DNA of 64,000 nucleotides from Weissella koreensis KCTC 3621. GTDB lineage: Bacteria > Bacillota > Bacilli > Lactobacillales > Lactobacillaceae. The stretch spans positions 310,001 through 374,000 of the forward strand of contig NZ_AKGG01000005.1 of the NCBI RefSeq assembly GCF_000277645.1. The letters are read 5' to 3'. Under the pieces are notes generated by a model. It did no database searches. It had not been told where the DNA came from and saw only the letters and a program-made list of their open reading frames with translations. The position numbers and the translations under genes are program-made. Of this stretch, positions 1 through 9,119 are shown one piece after another. Each line of letters opens with the position of its first letter. The first letter of the stretch is position 1.

Positions 1-584
1 CTTTTGGATACCTCATTGGTAAGTACGTTTATCATAAGGATATTATGCAAGTTGGTTCTGGAAATATTGGAACAACCAATACTTTTCGCGTTTTAGGCAT
101 GTTTCCGGGGTTAATAGTATTTATTCTAGATGTTTTAAAGGGGACTGTTGGTGGGCTTTTAGCTTACTTAATATGGTCACCATTGCCAGATAATCGTCAC
201 TATTTGATTTTGGCAGCTGGAGTGATTGCTGTTTTGGGGCATACTTTTTCAGTTTGGTTAAATTTTAAGGGTGGTAAGGGTGTAGCAAGTTCATTGGGAA
301 TTTTATTGGCTTATTCACCCAAGTTATTTGTAATTTCATTAGGTATATTTTTAATTTGTTTATTACTAACCAGTATTGTTTCAATTAGCTCACTTTTGAA
401 TTTTTTCTTTAGCACTATTGTTTTTTGGTATTATGATGAAAAATTTTTAGCTTTAGTGGCGGCTATTTTGATGGTCTATGTTACTTATCTACACCGTAGT
501 AATTTAGTACGTATGGTACATGGCAAAGAAAATACTGTTAAATTTGGAATCCCATATTGGATCAGGCAAGTGAAGGTAAAGTAA
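1..584 (+). CDS. plsY: Glycerol-3-phosphate acyltransferase PlsY, 5' end outside the window
   Basis: Membrane enzyme that moves an acyl group from acyl-phosphate to glycerol-3-phosphate, the first step of phospholipid synthesis. The frame is already open at base 3; the residues before the first Met at 45 (FGYLIGKYVYHKDI) fit the family, so translation starts left of the window and only a short N-terminal piece is missing. Seen: the family motif GSGNIGTTNTFRVLG just after Met45, a second glycine-rich motif (NFKGGKGVASS), and several hydrophobic segments typical of this five-helix membrane protein. About 193 residues are visible, close to the full family length. Followed by rnz after 47 nt. Identification is firm from the motifs. 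Confidence 0.93.
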   Translation, partial: FGYLIGKYVYHKDIMQVGSGNIGTTNTFRVLGMFPGLIVFILDVLKGTVGGLLAYLIWSPLPDNRHYLILAAGVIAVLGHTFSVWLNFKGGKGVASSLGILLAYSPKLFVISLGIFLICLLLTSIVSISSLLNFFFSTIVFWYYDEKFLALVAAILMVYVTYLHRSNLVRMVHGKENTVKFGIPYWIRQVKVK

Positions 585-631
585 ATCAATTTAAATGATC
601 TAGGCTAATTAGAAAGTAGGCAATAAATTTT

Positions 632-1618
632 ATGCAATTGGAATTTTTAGGAACGGGAGCTGGTTCTCCTGCACGTTATCGCAACGTGACCAGTGTGGCT
701 TTAAGGCTATTAGAAGAATTAAATGAAGTGTGGTTATTTGATGCAGGCGAAGGAACTCAACATCAGATGCTTCGTTCAACAATTCGGCCACGCAAAATAA
801 CCAAAATTTTTGTTACTCATTTACATGGGGATCATATTTTTGGGTTACCAGGATTATTGTCTTCACGCTCTTTTCAAGGCGGTGATGATCGTTTAGATTT
901 GTATGGGCCACATGGGATTAAGCAATATGTTGAAACCAGCTTGAGGCTTTCGCAAACGCACCTAACTTACCGAATTAACTATCATGAAATTAGCGATGAC
1001 GGTGGAGTAGTTTTTGAGAATGAAAAATTCCGTGTTTTAGCTTTGCCACTTGATCATCGAATTTTATCATTTGGTTATCGTATCGTTGAAGCTGATCATG
1101 AAGGTGAATTATTGGTTGATCGATTAAAGGAGTTAGAAGTTCCAGCTGGTCCTCTTTATGGAAAGTTGAAGCATGGTGAAGATATTACTTTGTCGGACGG
1201 AAGAATAATTTATGCTAAAGATGTAGTTGGAAAACCTAAAATTGGGCGGATTGTGACGATTCTAGGAGACACGCGAAGGACACCTAATATTGATGTTTTG
1301 ATGGATCAGGCTTCAGTTGTAGTACATGAATCAACTTATGGCAAAGATGAAGCTAAATTAGCGCGGTCATACCATCACTCAACGAATTTGCAAGCTGCAC
1401 AAGCAGCTACGAATCAACATGTAGGGCGTTTATTATTGACTCATATTTCAGCGCGTTACCCTGGACGTTTAGCAAATGAATTAGCTTATTCAGCACAATC
1501 AGTGTTTAAAAATACACGGGTAGTTAATGATTTTGATGTCTATGAAATTCCGATGGGTAAGCAAGATAACTCGGGACCAATTAAAATTCAAATTGAACCA
1601 GATGAAAAAGAGGAATAA
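632..1618 (+). CDS. rnz: Ribonuclease Z
   Basis: Metallo-beta-lactamase-fold endonuclease that cuts the 3' trailer from tRNA precursors lacking an encoded CCA. The Zn-binding motif HLHGDH lies at residues 63-68, followed by GLPG; further metal or phosphate ligands are visible in [20 protein letters not shown] and [11 protein letters not shown]. The 328 residues are about 20 longer than many homologues, the extra length being a charged C-terminal tail. recJ begins 3 nt after the stop, so the two are probably cotranscribed. The usual neighbours of rnz in lactobacilli are recJ and apt, as here. Confidence 0.95.
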   Translation: MQLEFLGTGAGSPARYRNVTSVALRLLEELNEVWLFDAGEGTQHQMLRSTIRPRKITKIFVTHLHGDHIFGLPGLLSSRSFQGGDDRLDLYGPHGIKQYVETSLRLSQTHLTYRINYHEISDDGGVVFENEKFRVLALPLDHRILSFGYRIVEADHEGELLVDRLKELEVPAGPLYGKLKHGEDITLSDGRIIYAKDVVGKPKIGRIVTILGDTRRTPNIDVLMDQASVVVHESTYGKDEAKLARSYHHSTNLQAAQAATNQHVGRLLLTHISARYPGRLANELAYSAQSVFKNTRVVNDFDVYEIPMGKQDNSGPIKIQIEPDEKEE

Positions 1619-1621
1619 ACA

Positions 1622-3928
1622 ATGATTGAACCACAGTATCAGTGGCAGCTTGATCAACTGCCTCAAGATGAGCGGGTGTCTCAATTACAAAAGCAGATTG
1701 GAGCACAGCCTTTAATTGCACAATTGTTGGTATCACGAGGATATGAAACGCCAGAGGCAGTTCAAACTTTCTTAAATCCAACTTTGGATGATTTAATTGA
1801 TCCATATGAGTTACATGATATGCAAAAGGCTGTCGATCGAATTTTTTCAGCCGTTGATCAAGGCGAAAAAATTGTTGTTTATGGTGATTATGATGTTGAT
1901 GGAATTACTGCTACCACAATCATGGTTTCAGCTTTAGAAGTATTGGGAGCTGAAGTTGATTATTATGTTCCAAACCGTTTTAAAGATGGATATGGTCCGA
2001 ATGTAGAAGTCTATAAAAATTTGGCTGAACAGGGGATGCAACTACTGATTACAGTGGATAACGGAATTAGTGGTAAAGCAGCGATTGAAACGTTGATGCA
2101 ATATGATGTTGATGTGATTGTAACGGATCATCATGAACTTCCTACTGAATTGCCGTCAGCTTTAGCTATTGTACATCCGCAATTTCCAGAACATCCATAT
2201 CCTTTTACTGGCTTATCAGGAGCTGGAGTAGCCTTTAAGGTTGCCTCTGCTTTATTAGATGCTCCAGCAGATGAATGGCTAGATTTGGCAGCTTTAGGAA
2301 CGGTTGCTGATGTAATGCCGCTAACGGGTGAAAATCGAACCATCGTTAAACTGGGCCTAGCTAATCTCAATGAGATGCAACGTCCTGGAATAGCGGCGTT
2401 ACTTCAGCTAGCTAAAATATCAGTTGATAAATTAGATGCTAAAACAATTGGCTTTCAAATCGCCCCCCGTTTAAATGCGATTGGTCGAATGGATGATGCT
2501 AAGCTCGGGGTACAACTATTATTAGCTGAAGCTGAGAAACCGGCGTTAGAATTGGCTCAGACCATTGATCAAGCTAATCAAGAACGCAAAAAATTAGTTG
2601 AATCGATCGCTGAAGCTGCTTTAGAACAAGCTCAAAACCAATTTTATTCAGATTCAGTTTTGGTATTAATGGGTGAAAACTGGCACGAGGGTGTACTAGG
2701 AATTGTTGCGGCTCGGATATTAGAGGCAACTGGTAAGCCAACGATTGTCCTAAATCAAACAGGCACAATCGCTAAAGGATCAGGCCGTTCACTTGCTGCT
2801 TTCGATTTGTTTTCGGCGATGGATCCTCATCGTGATTTGTATTTGAGTTTTGGAGGACATGCTTTAGCCGCGGGGATGACCATCTCGGTGGACCAAGTTC
2901 CTACTGTTCGTAAAATGCTAAATGAAGCCGCGGTTGAACAAGCATTTGATTATCAGCAAAAAAAGGTTATAACATTGGCTGGTAACATTAATAGTAGAAA
3001 TTTCAATTCTGATTTTTATGAACAATTACAACTACTTGGCCCGTTTGGGGAAGGTAACCCAGAACCAGTTTTTGCATTGGAATTAGATGGTGTTCAGAAT
3101 GTCAAAACGATGTCAGAGGGTAAACATTTACGCTTTACAGGGATGGACAAGCGACAATTGATTCCTGTAGTTGCATGGCAAAAAGGCGCACTGGCAAATG
3201 AATTACAAGGCCATTTTAAGAAAATGACGGTTGTTGGAACATTAGATCAAAATACATATCGAGGATCAACCAGCTATCAATTAATGGTTAAAGATATTGA
3301 AGCTTCTGGGTCAGCATTGATTGATGCAAGGACTACACATTTAACTAAGCCCATGTTTAGCAAGCCTGCTACTTACTTGTTTTTTAATCATAATCTACAA
3401 AAACAATTGACTCCTTTAATTTCAAGTGCTGGGCAAGCGATGTGGTGGGAAGATGCTTTCAATGTAACACAAATTGATCGGGCCATTTTTGTCGATTTAC
3501 CACACACTTTAGATGAATTACATCAAGTTTTGGCATATGTCGAAATTGGTAGCTGGGAAACGATTTTTTATACTAAAAATCCTGCCTATTTACAAAAAAT
3601 TCCAACTCGAAATGATTTTTCGAAATTCTTCAAATTTATTCAGCAACAAAATTCTATCGATCTTAAAAATCAATTTCAGGCGATGGAACAATATTTAAAT
3701 ATGGACGAATTAATGTTGAAATTGTTAATTAAAGTGTTTTTGGACGCAAAATTTGTTACAATTGAAGACGATTTCTTAAAAAAAGTAGAAAAACCGGATA
3801 ATGTTGATTTAACAACTATGCCGTCTTATCATAATTTTTTACAAAAAAGGGAAGTGGAAGCTAAATTAATTTATAGTACCACGGCCGAATTAGAACAATT
3901 GCTAAATGAATTAGCACAAGGTGATTAA
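1622..3928 (+). CDS. recJ: Single-stranded-DNA-specific exonuclease RecJ
   Basis: 5'-3' exonuclease on single-stranded DNA used in recombinational and mismatch repair. The DHH phosphoesterase motifs are clear: GDYDVDG near residue 87 (motif I), VTDHHE near 168-173 (motif III) and a later RLNAIGRMDDA segment; the DHHA1 part (SGRSLAAFDLF, GGHALAAGMT) and an OB-fold-like region follow. The 768-residue length matches the long Firmicute form, which carries a C-terminal domain absent from the E. coli protein. Lies between rnz (3 nt) and apt (27 nt), likely one operon. Confidence 0.95.
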   Translation: MIEPQYQWQLDQLPQDERVSQLQKQIGAQPLIAQLLVSRGYETPEAVQTFLNPTLDDLIDPYELHDMQKAVDRIFSAVDQGEKIVVYGDYDVDGITATTIMVSALEVLGAEVDYYVPNRFKDGYGPNVEVYKNLAEQGMQLLITVDNGISGKAAIETLMQYDVDVIVTDHHELPTELPSALAIVHPQFPEHPYPFTGLSGAGVAFKVASALLDAPADEWLDLAALGTVADVMPLTGENRTIVKLGLANLNEMQRPGIAALLQLAKISVDKLDAKTIGFQIAPRLNAIGRMDDAKLGVQLLLAEAEKPALELAQTIDQANQERKKLVESIAEAALEQAQNQFYSDSVLVLMGENWHEGVLGIVAARILEATGKPTIVLNQTGTIAKGSGRSLAAFDLFSAMDPHRDLYLSFGGHALAAGMTISVDQVPTVRKMLNEAAVEQAFDYQQKKVITLAGNINSRNFNSDFYEQLQLLGPFGEGNPEPVFALELDGVQNVKTMSEGKHLRFTGMDKRQLIPVVAWQKGALANELQGHFKKMTVVGTLDQNTYRGSTSYQLMVKDIEASGSALIDARTTHLTKPMFSKPATYLFFNHNLQKQLTPLISSAGQAMWWEDAFNVTQIDRAIFVDLPHTLDELHQVLAYVEIGSWETIFYTKNPAYLQKIPTRNDFSKFFKFIQQQNSIDLKNQFQAMEQYLNMDELMLKLLIKVFLDAKFVTIEDDFLKKVEKPDNVDLTTMPSYHNFLQKREVEAKLIYSTTAELEQLLNELAQGD

Positions 3929-3955
3929 TTTAAATCATCGACATAGGAGCTTAAA

Positions 3956-4483
3956 ATGACAATGGACTTGCATGAATATATTGCATCTATTCCCGATTTC
4001 CCAAAACCAGGAATAACTTTTCGAGATATTACCCCTTTGTTAGCTGATACTAAGGCTTTCAAATTTACAATACATGAATTAGCCGCTTATGCTAAAGAAA
4101 AAGGAGCAACCGTAATTGTTGCTCCAGAATCTCGAGGCTTTTTGTTGGGAACCCCAATGGCTTTTGAATTAGGGGTTGGATTTGTTCCAGCTCGTAAGCC
4201 TGGAAAATTACCACGTGGAACGGTTTCAGAGAGTTATACTTTAGAATATGGTTCAGCAACCTTGGAGATGAACTCTGACTCGATTAAGCCAGGGGATAAA
4301 GTCGTGGTTGTTGATGACTTATTGGCAACTGGTGGTACTATCGCAGCAACTAATAAGTTAATTGAACGTTTGGGGGGTGAAGTGGTAGGTTTAGCTTTCC
4401 TCATTGAACTAACTGAATTGCAAGGCCGTGAAGTCCTCAAGGATTACGATATTAAGACCTTGTTAACTTATGAAGGTGAATAA
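3956..4483 (+). CDS. apt: Adenine phosphoribosyltransferase
   Basis: Salvages adenine with PRPP to give AMP. The type I phosphoribosyltransferase PRPP loop is VVVVDDLLATGGT near residues 115-127; the N-terminal FPKPGITFRDITPLL and the PESRGF segment are Apt signatures. 175 residues, normal for the family. The ATG at 3956 has AGGAG 6-7 nt upstream; a second ATG at 3962 in frame is possible but less well spaced. Ends with a strong terminator, closing the plsY-rnz-recJ-apt group. Confidence 0.95.
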   Translation: MTMDLHEYIASIPDFPKPGITFRDITPLLADTKAFKFTIHELAAYAKEKGATVIVAPESRGFLLGTPMAFELGVGFVPARKPGKLPRGTVSESYTLEYGSATLEMNSDSIKPGDKVVVVDDLLATGGTIAATNKLIERLGGEVVGLAFLIELTELQGREVLKDYDIKTLLTYEGE

Positions 4484-4492
4484 TAAAGATAC

Positions 4493-4540
4493 AAATGACC
4501 ATTTAAGCGAGATAAATCTCATTAATTGGTCATTTTTTTG
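4493..4540 (+). terminator. Rho-independent terminator after apt
   Basis: Arms AATGACCA (4494-4501) and TGGTCATT (4527-4534) with a small inner GAGAT/ATCTC stem, followed by a T run. Confidence 0.85.
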
Positions 4541-4637
4541 ATAATTTTGATGATAAATATTTATTATGACAATATTTTAATAAAATATAATAAAAATGGT
4601 ATAATTATAAAAATATTAAAATTGGAGGCCAAATGAT

Positions 4638-4892
4638 ATGAGTGAAGATAATCATATGTTAGCAGTGCGCGAAAGAATTAATGAATTAGCAGCTAAGGCT
4701 AAAACCCCCGCAGGATTAACGAAGGAAGAAATGGAAGAACGACGGGCTTTACGGGCTGAATTTTTAGAAAATTTCCGGTCATCGTTCCGTTCTCAAGTGG
4801 AAATGTTACAAGTCTTTGATAAAGATGGTAAAGAAGTCACTCCCGATAAAGTTAAAAATATTCAACGCGAAAAAGGCTTACGTGATAACTAG
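4638..4892 (+). CDS. DUF896 (YnzC-type) small protein
   Basis: 84-residue protein of the DUF896/UPF0291 family, which is widespread in Firmicutes; B. subtilis YnzC lies in an SOS operon but its biochemical role is unknown. Seen: the family core RINELAAKAKT...GLTKEE, then LRAEFLENFRSSFRSQVE and a C-terminal PDKVKNIQREKGLR. Mostly charged helices, no membrane segment. Start chosen at 4638 because GGAGG at 4624-4628 is well spaced; the ATG at 4633 runs into a stop after one codon. No obvious LexA box upstream. Confidence 0.88.
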   Translation: MSEDNHMLAVRERINELAAKAKTPAGLTKEEMEERRALRAEFLENFRSSFRSQVEMLQVFDKDGKEVTPDKVKNIQREKGLRDN

Positions 4893-4982
4893 TTAATATT
4901 TTATGGATCTTAACTAGTATTCTAGGCTAGATTTGATACAATTAAATATGATTAAAAAAATAAGTTAGGTTAAGGTAAAGAC

Positions 4983-5201
4983 ATGAGTACGTCAATTTGG
5001 ATCGTTATTGTTGTTATTGCATTAATTGTAGGAGCCGTTTTTGGTTTCTTCATGGCACGTCGTTCGATGGAAACTTATTTGAAGAAGAATCCACCAATTT
5101 CTGAAGAAATGATGAAGTCTATGATGACTTCAATGGGTCAAAAGCCTTCACAAAAGAAATTGGCTCAAATGATGGCTCAAATGAAAAACCAACAAAAATA
5201 A
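4983..5201 (+). CDS. UPF0154 (YneF-type) membrane protein
   Basis: 72-residue protein of the UPF0154 family with one N-terminal transmembrane helix (IVIVVIALIVGAVFGFF, about residues 7-23) followed by a cytoplasmic tail rich in Met, Lys and Gln (SEEMMKSMMTSMGQKPS...). The family is conserved in Firmicutes and its function is not known. Lies 90 nt after the DUF896 gene, an arrangement that recalls the B. subtilis yneA-ynzC-yneF region. Terminator follows directly. Confidence 0.88.
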   Translation: MSTSIWIVIVVIALIVGAVFGFFMARRSMETYLKKNPPISEEMMKSMMTSMGQKPSQKKLAQMMAQMKNQQK

Positions 5202-5212
5202 GTAAACATATA

Positions 5213-5246
5213 AAAAAGCTGAGACACTTTTGCCTCAGCTTTTTTG
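5213..5246 (+). terminator. Rho-independent terminator after the UPF0154 gene
   Basis: AAAAGCTGAG (5215-5224) pairs with CTCAGCTTTT (5234-5243) around a short loop, then T run. Confidence 0.9.
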
Positions 5247-5305
5247 ATTAAATTTATTTTCCCGATTGGTGTCGATGATTAATGTGTTAAAACATTGTAT
5301 GAATT

Positions 5306-5351
5306 ATCAAAAATAAACGATCAGGCATTGGATATGCAAAGCTTGATCGTT
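5306..5351 (-). terminator. Terminator for the minus-strand plsC
   Basis: Read on the minus strand, arms AACGATCA and TGATCGTT (5344-5351 and 5316-5323) with extra GC pairs, then TATTTTTG. It lies 12 nt beyond the plsC stop codon. Confidence 0.7.
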
Positions 5352-5362
5352 ATGAGATTAAA

Positions 5363-5986
5363 TTATTTTTTATGTTGATCGATGTATTTAAAGTCCGGAT
5401 TAATACTTTGATCTAAGGCGTTGAAAGAATCCTTTAAAATTTGATCAAACTCTTGACTAGCAAGTTCTTTATTTTTTGAAAAACTTAAAGGGTCGATTGG
5501 ATCACCATATGCTAAAGTGACATTATTGCGCTTGAAGAGTCCGCTAAACTTCAAAGGGCCTTGATAAACAAGTGGAACAATGGGCTTTTTTGCCATTCTT
5601 GCAATAAGGAGTGCTCCGTCCTTCATGTCAGATGAGTGTCGAGAACCAGAAGGGAAAATGATTAAACTCATATTGCCTTTTTTTAAACCCTTAACTGGAA
5701 TCTTTATTACAGATGGGCCAGGATTATCACGATCTACTGAGAAACCATTTGCATGGCGGATAATCCAACCAATAATTGGATTTTTGAATAATTCTTTTTT
5801 AGCCATAAACATATAAACTGTGGGATAACCCACTGCAGCGAAGAATAGGGGATCCCACCAAGTGCGGTGTGGACCGACGAGAACATATTCGCTATCGGGA
5901 ACTTTATCCTGATTTAATACGGTGACTTTTCCGTTAATTAACCAAATTAGACCCCGAACAATATGGGCCGCAAATTGATAGAACAT
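5363..5986 (-). CDS. plsC: 1-acyl-sn-glycerol-3-phosphate acyltransferase (PlsC family)
   Basis: Acylates lysophosphatidic acid to phosphatidic acid, the step after PlsY. The catalytic HX4D motif is HRTWWD near residues 40-45; the block corresponding to FPEGTRS reads FPSGSRHS near 111-118, so the usual Glu is Ser. The remaining block IVPLVYQGP is present. 207 residues, with a hydrophobic N-terminal segment (VRGLIWLINGK) for membrane association. I believe the FPSGSR form recurs in Lactobacillales, so it need not mean loss of activity. Single-gene unit facing its neighbours, with its own terminator. Confidence 0.88.
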   Translation of the reverse strand: MFYQFAAHIVRGLIWLINGKVTVLNQDKVPDSEYVLVGPHRTWWDPLFFAAVGYPTVYMFMAKKELFKNPIIGWIIRHANGFSVDRDNPGPSVIKIPVKGLKKGNMSLIIFPSGSRHSSDMKDGALLIARMAKKPIVPLVYQGPLKFSGLFKRNNVTLAYGDPIDPLSFSKNKELASQEFDQILKDSFNALDQSINPDFKYIDQHKK

Positions 5987-6109
5987 ATTAAAAATACCTC
6001 TTATTTTCTTAAATCATAACTTTTATTATCCCACAAAATGGAATTGGTTGACAATTAATAAATCGAATTGGAAAATAAATAAGATATAAAAATGGACGGA
6101 GAAATTAAA

Positions 6110-6862
6110 ATGACGATTGAGTTACGAGCTGATGAGCGATTTGATATGCTATATCGGGATGAAATTCAAATTATTCAAAGCCATTCAGTGTTTTCATTTT
6201 CACTGGATGCGGTTTTATTAGCCCATTTTGCTAATCCGCGAAATGGTGGACGTGGAACTACTGTAGACTTAGGTACAGGTAACGGAGCTATTCCATTATT
6301 TATGGCTCACAAGGTAACTGGTCAGATCATTGGGGTTGAAATTCAACCACGGTTAGCTGATATGGCTCAACGTTCGGTTCAATTGAATGAATTATCAGAT
6401 AAAATTAAAATTATTAATAAGGATATGCGTGATGTTTTTGTTGATATTAAACCTGGTTCAGTCGAAAATGTGGTTTCAAACCCACCTTATTTTGAAGCAA
6501 CGGAAAAATCACATAAGAATCCAAATCAACACTATGCCATTGCACGTCATGAAATTAAGGCTGATTTGAATTTAGTGACCCATACAGCCAAAAAATTACT
6601 TAAATCTGGGGGCCATTTTTTTATGGTTCATCGACCTGATCGATTATTTGAAATTTTAGATGCTTTAAGGGACAATAATTTAATTCCAAAAAGAATTCAA
6701 TTTGTTTATCCTAAGGTGGGAAAGGAAGCTAATATTGTTTTAATAGAATCAATCAAAAATGGTAAATTAACTGGAGCGCAAATTCTACCACCAATCATTA
6801 CGCATCAAGATAACGATGAATATCGAGATGAAGTTTTAGCTATTTATGAAGGCCGGGCTTAA
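6110..6862 (+). CDS. tRNA1(Val) (adenine37-N6)-methyltransferase-like protein (TrmN6/YabB)
   Basis: SAM-dependent N6-adenine methyltransferase of the TrmN6/YabB family, expected to act on adenine 37 of a tRNA. Seen: SAM-binding VDLGTGNGAIPL near residue 52, then the amino-methyltransferase motif NPPY near residue 124 followed by FEATEKSHKNPN. Start: an ATG at 6092 is in frame, but GGACGGAG at 6094-6101 is an ideal ribosome site for the ATG at 6110, giving about 250 residues (MTIELRADERFD...), the family norm. The next gene, GIY-YIG, begins 2 nt after the stop; this pair is conserved in Firmicutes (yabB-yazA). Confidence 0.9.
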   Translation: MTIELRADERFDMLYRDEIQIIQSHSVFSFSLDAVLLAHFANPRNGGRGTTVDLGTGNGAIPLFMAHKVTGQIIGVEIQPRLADMAQRSVQLNELSDKIKIINKDMRDVFVDIKPGSVENVVSNPPYFEATEKSHKNPNQHYAIARHEIKADLNLVTHTAKKLLKSGGHFFMVHRPDRLFEILDALRDNNLIPKRIQFVYPKVGKEANIVLIESIKNGKLTGAQILPPIITHQDNDEYRDEVLAIYEGRA

Positions 6863-6864
6863 AA

Positions 6865-7152
6865 ATGCCGGATAAAAAATATTATATGTATGTGCTTCTA
6901 ACTGCTGATAATATATTTTATGGGGGGTTCACTGATAATGTATTACGAAGATTAGCGGTGCATGAAGCTGGCAAAGGGGCGAAATATACTCGACCCAAAA
7001 AACGACATCCATTACATTTAATTTATTCTGAAGAATTTGAGACTAAAGGGGATGCTTTGAGAGCGGAGGCTGCTTTTAAAAAACTAACCCGGTTAAAAAA
7101 AGAGACTTTTTTACTTGATCATGGTGTGGATTGGAAAAAATTAAATAATTGA
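6865..7152 (+). CDS. GIY-YIG nuclease-fold protein (UPF0213, YazA type)
   Basis: 95-residue single-domain GIY-YIG protein. Seen: YYMYVLLTADNIFYGGFTDNVLRRL, where YVL and YGG form the GIY-YIG pair and the Arg follows, then HEAGKGAKYT and the LIYSEEF block. Family members are small and their substrate is unknown; possible DNA repair or RNA role. Starts 2 nt after the methyltransferase stop, so translationally linked to it. Its stop codon overlaps the -35 box of the rpsB promoter. Confidence 0.88.
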   Translation: MPDKKYYMYVLLTADNIFYGGFTDNVLRRLAVHEAGKGAKYTRPKKRHPLHLIYSEEFETKGDALRAEAAFKKLTRLKKETFLLDHGVDWKKLNN

Positions 7153-7177
7153 CAACTTTAATGCTTCAGCGTAAAAT
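7149..7177 (+). promoter_or_regulatory. rpsB promoter
   Basis: TTGACA (7149-7154), 17-bp spacer, TAAAAT (7172-7177): near-consensus housekeeping promoter overlapping the end of the GIY-YIG gene. Predicted transcript start about 7184, leaving an untranslated leader of about 110 nt. Confidence 0.8.
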
Positions 7178-7183
7178 TTGTTA

Positions 7184-7290
7184 TTGGTTTAATAACCAAA
7201 AATACTCACTAAATCTAATAGTTGAACGGGTGCCGTTTCGGTCGTCGAACTACATGCGGATTTAGGTGGAAAAACAATTTGGAGGAATTT
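7184..7290 (+). promoter_or_regulatory. Structured 5' leader of rpsB
   Basis: Untranslated leader between the predicted start and the rpsB ribosome site. It contains a TTGGTT/AACCAA hairpin (about 7184-7199) and a GC-rich segment at 7221-7250 (GTTGAACG ... CGTCGAAC with CCGTTTCGG inside), which stands out against the AT-rich surroundings. Ribosomal protein leaders of this kind often bind the gene product for feedback control; that S2 does so here is inference. Confidence 0.45.
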
Positions 7291-7295
7291 TACTC

Positions 7296-8075
7296 ATGGC
7301 AGTAATCTCAATGAAGCAATTGCTTGAAGCTGGTGTCCACTTCGGTCACCAAACTCGTCGTTGGAACCCAAAGATGGGTGAATATATCTTTACAGAACGT
7401 AATGGTATTTACATCATCGACTTACAAAAGACAGTTAAGATGGTTGACCAAGCATATAACTATGTTCGTGATGCCGCTGCTGATGGTGCAATTGTTTTGT
7501 TCGTTGGAACAAAGAAGCAAGCACAAGATGCAGTTGCTGAAGAAGCTACACGTGCAAACATGTACTTCGTGAACCATCGTTGGCTTGGTGGAACTTTGAC
7601 TAACTGGACAACAATCCAAAAGCGTATTTCACGTTTGAAGGAATTGCGTTCTTGGTCAGAAGATGGAACTTTCGATCGTTTGCCTAAGAAGGAAGTTGCA
7701 TTGTTGACAAAGCAACGTGAAAAGTTGGAAAAGTTCTTGGGTGGAATCGCTGATATGCCACGCATCCCAGATGTATTGTATATCGTTGATCCACACAAGG
7801 AACAATTGGCTGTGCAAGAAGCAAGCAAGTTGAATATTCCAATCGTTGCTATGGTTGATACAAATGCTGATCCTGATCAAATCGACGTTAAGATTCCATC
7901 AAACGATGATGCAATCCGTGCCGTTCGTTTGATCACTGCTAAGATGGCAGATGCAATCATCGAAGGTAATCAAGGTGAAGATGCTGTTGCTGAAGAAGCC
8001 TTTTCTGAAGAAGGAGCTGAAAAAGCTGCTTCTATTGAAGAATTGACTGAAATCGTTGAAGGCGACAACAAGTAA
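7296..8075 (+). CDS. rpsB: 30S ribosomal protein S2
   Basis: Structural protein of the small ribosomal subunit. N-terminus [27 protein letters not shown] and the blocks [22 protein letters not shown] and [12 protein letters not shown] are S2 signatures. About 259 residues with an acidic C-terminal tail ([17 protein letters not shown]). Start set at ATG 7296, preceded by GGAGG at 7281-7285; a GTG at 7266 in the same frame is upstream of that site and is rejected. Codon use is strongly biased (TTG for Leu, GTT, CGT), as expected for high expression. Confidence 0.97.
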   Translation: MAVISMKQLLEAGVHFGHQTRRWNPKMGEYIFTERNGIYIIDLQKTVKMVDQAYNYVRDAAADGAIVLFVGTKKQAQDAVAEEATRANMYFVNHRWLGGTLTNWTTIQKRISRLKELRSWSEDGTFDRLPKKEVALLTKQREKLEKFLGGIADMPRIPDVLYIVDPHKEQLAVQEASKLNIPIVAMVDTNADPDQIDVKIPSNDDAIRAVRLITAKMADAIIEGNQGEDAVAEEAFSEEGAEKAASIEELTEIVEGDNK

Positions 8076-8090
8076 TTATCTGCTTTAAAT

Positions 8091-8122
8091 CAAGCTGAGG
8101 ACATTAGGACTCGGCTTTTTTT
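8091..8122 (+). terminator. Terminator between rpsB and tsf
   Basis: AGCTGAG (8093-8099) pairs with CTCGGCT (8110-8116), followed by a T run. It may be partly read through, but tsf has its own promoter. Confidence 0.8.
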
Positions 8123-8147
8123 ATAGCTTGATCAAAAATCACTGGTG

Positions 8148-8182
8148 TAACAGTGTTAAAACACTGTTAAATTGTGTATAAT
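8148..8182 (+). promoter_or_regulatory. tsf promoter with a perfect inverted repeat
   Basis: Ten-bp arms TAACAGTGTT (8148-8157) and AACACTGTTA (8160-8169) are perfectly complementary and separated by AA. They sit over the position of the -35 box for the -10 TATAAT at 8177-8182. No good -35 hexamer is visible, which suggests a site read by a regulator. Candidate operator; no known regulator can be named from the sequence. Confidence 0.6.
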
Positions 8183-8224
8183 TAACTAGATAAAAACTTA
8201 TATATTTAAAGGAGACCATTTACA

Positions 8225-9097
8225 ATGGCAATCAAAGCTGCACAAGTTAAAGAATTACGTGAAAAGACAAACGTGGGAATGATGGACGCAAAAAAGGCGT
8301 TGGTAGAAACTGACGGTGATATGGAAAAGGCAATTGATTTCCTTCGTGAAAAGGGAATGGCTAAGGCTGCTAAGAAAGCCGGAGCTATCGCTGCTGAAGG
8401 AATGACTTATGTTGCTGTTAAGGGCAACTTTGCTGCAATTATCGAATTGAACTCACAAACTGACTTCGTGGCTGGCAATAAAGAATTTAATGATTTGTTG
8501 CATGCCGTTGCGGAAACAATTGTTGACGCAAAGCCAGCTACTGTTGAAGAAGCGCTTGAATTGCCAATGGCCGGTAAGACTATGAACGAAGAAATCATCC
8601 ACACTACGCAAATTACTGGTGAAAAGATTACTCTTCGTCGTTTTGCAGTTATCGAAGCTAAAGATGGTCAAGTTTTGGGAGCCTATTCACACATGGGTGG
8701 ACGTATTTCTTCATTAGTTTTGCTTGATGGAGCAAATGCTGAAGTGGCTAAGGATGTTGCAATGCACGTTGCTGCTATTAACCCACAATATGTTTCACGC
8801 GAAGAAGTCCCTGCTGATACTTTGAGTCACGAAAAGGAAATTCAATTAGCTGCTGAAGACTTGAACGGTAAGCCAGATGCAATCAAAGAAAAGATCGTTG
8901 AAGGACGTTTGAACAAGTTCTTGTCAGAAATTTCATTGGTTGACCAAGCTTTCGTTAAGGGAGATGGTGAAACTGTGGCAGCTTATGTTGAAGGACAAAA
9001 TGGTAAAGTTCTTTCATTCGTTCGTTATGAAGTTGGTGAAGGAATCGAAAAGGCAGAAAATGATTTTGCGGCTGAAGTTGCAGCACAAATTAAGTAA
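8225..9097 (+). CDS. tsf: Elongation factor Ts
   Basis: Nucleotide exchange factor for EF-Tu. Signatures [18 protein letters not shown] at the N-terminus and [14 protein letters not shown], then [11 protein letters not shown] and [15 protein letters not shown]. 290 residues, normal. GGAGA ribosome site 10 nt upstream of the ATG. Follows rpsB as in nearly all bacteria, but here a terminator and a separate promoter intervene. Followed by pyrH after 22 nt. Confidence 0.97.
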   Translation: MAIKAAQVKELREKTNVGMMDAKKALVETDGDMEKAIDFLREKGMAKAAKKAGAIAAEGMTYVAVKGNFAAIIELNSQTDFVAGNKEFNDLLHAVAETIVDAKPATVEEALELPMAGKTMNEEIIHTTQITGEKITLRRFAVIEAKDGQVLGAYSHMGGRISSLVLLDGANAEVAKDVAMHVAAINPQYVSREEVPADTLSHEKEIQLAAEDLNGKPDAIKEKIVEGRLNKFLSEISLVDQAFVKGDGETVAAYVEGQNGKVLSFVRYEVGEGIEKAENDFAAEVAAQIK

Positions 9098-9119
9098 GAT
9101 TTGATAGGGGTGCATAAAC

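Noticed and set aside
5281..5300. TGTTAAAACA motif similar to the core of the tsf palindrome
   Set aside because: The arms do not match beyond the core and the site is downstream of plsC, not at a promoter; likely chance.
5640..5665. FPSGSR in PlsC as a sign of a dead enzyme
   Set aside because: The catalytic HX4D motif is intact and this variant appears to be a normal form in related bacteria.
7266..7295. GTG start for rpsB at 7266
   Set aside because: It lies before the GGAGG site, which serves ATG 7296, the conserved S2 N-terminus.
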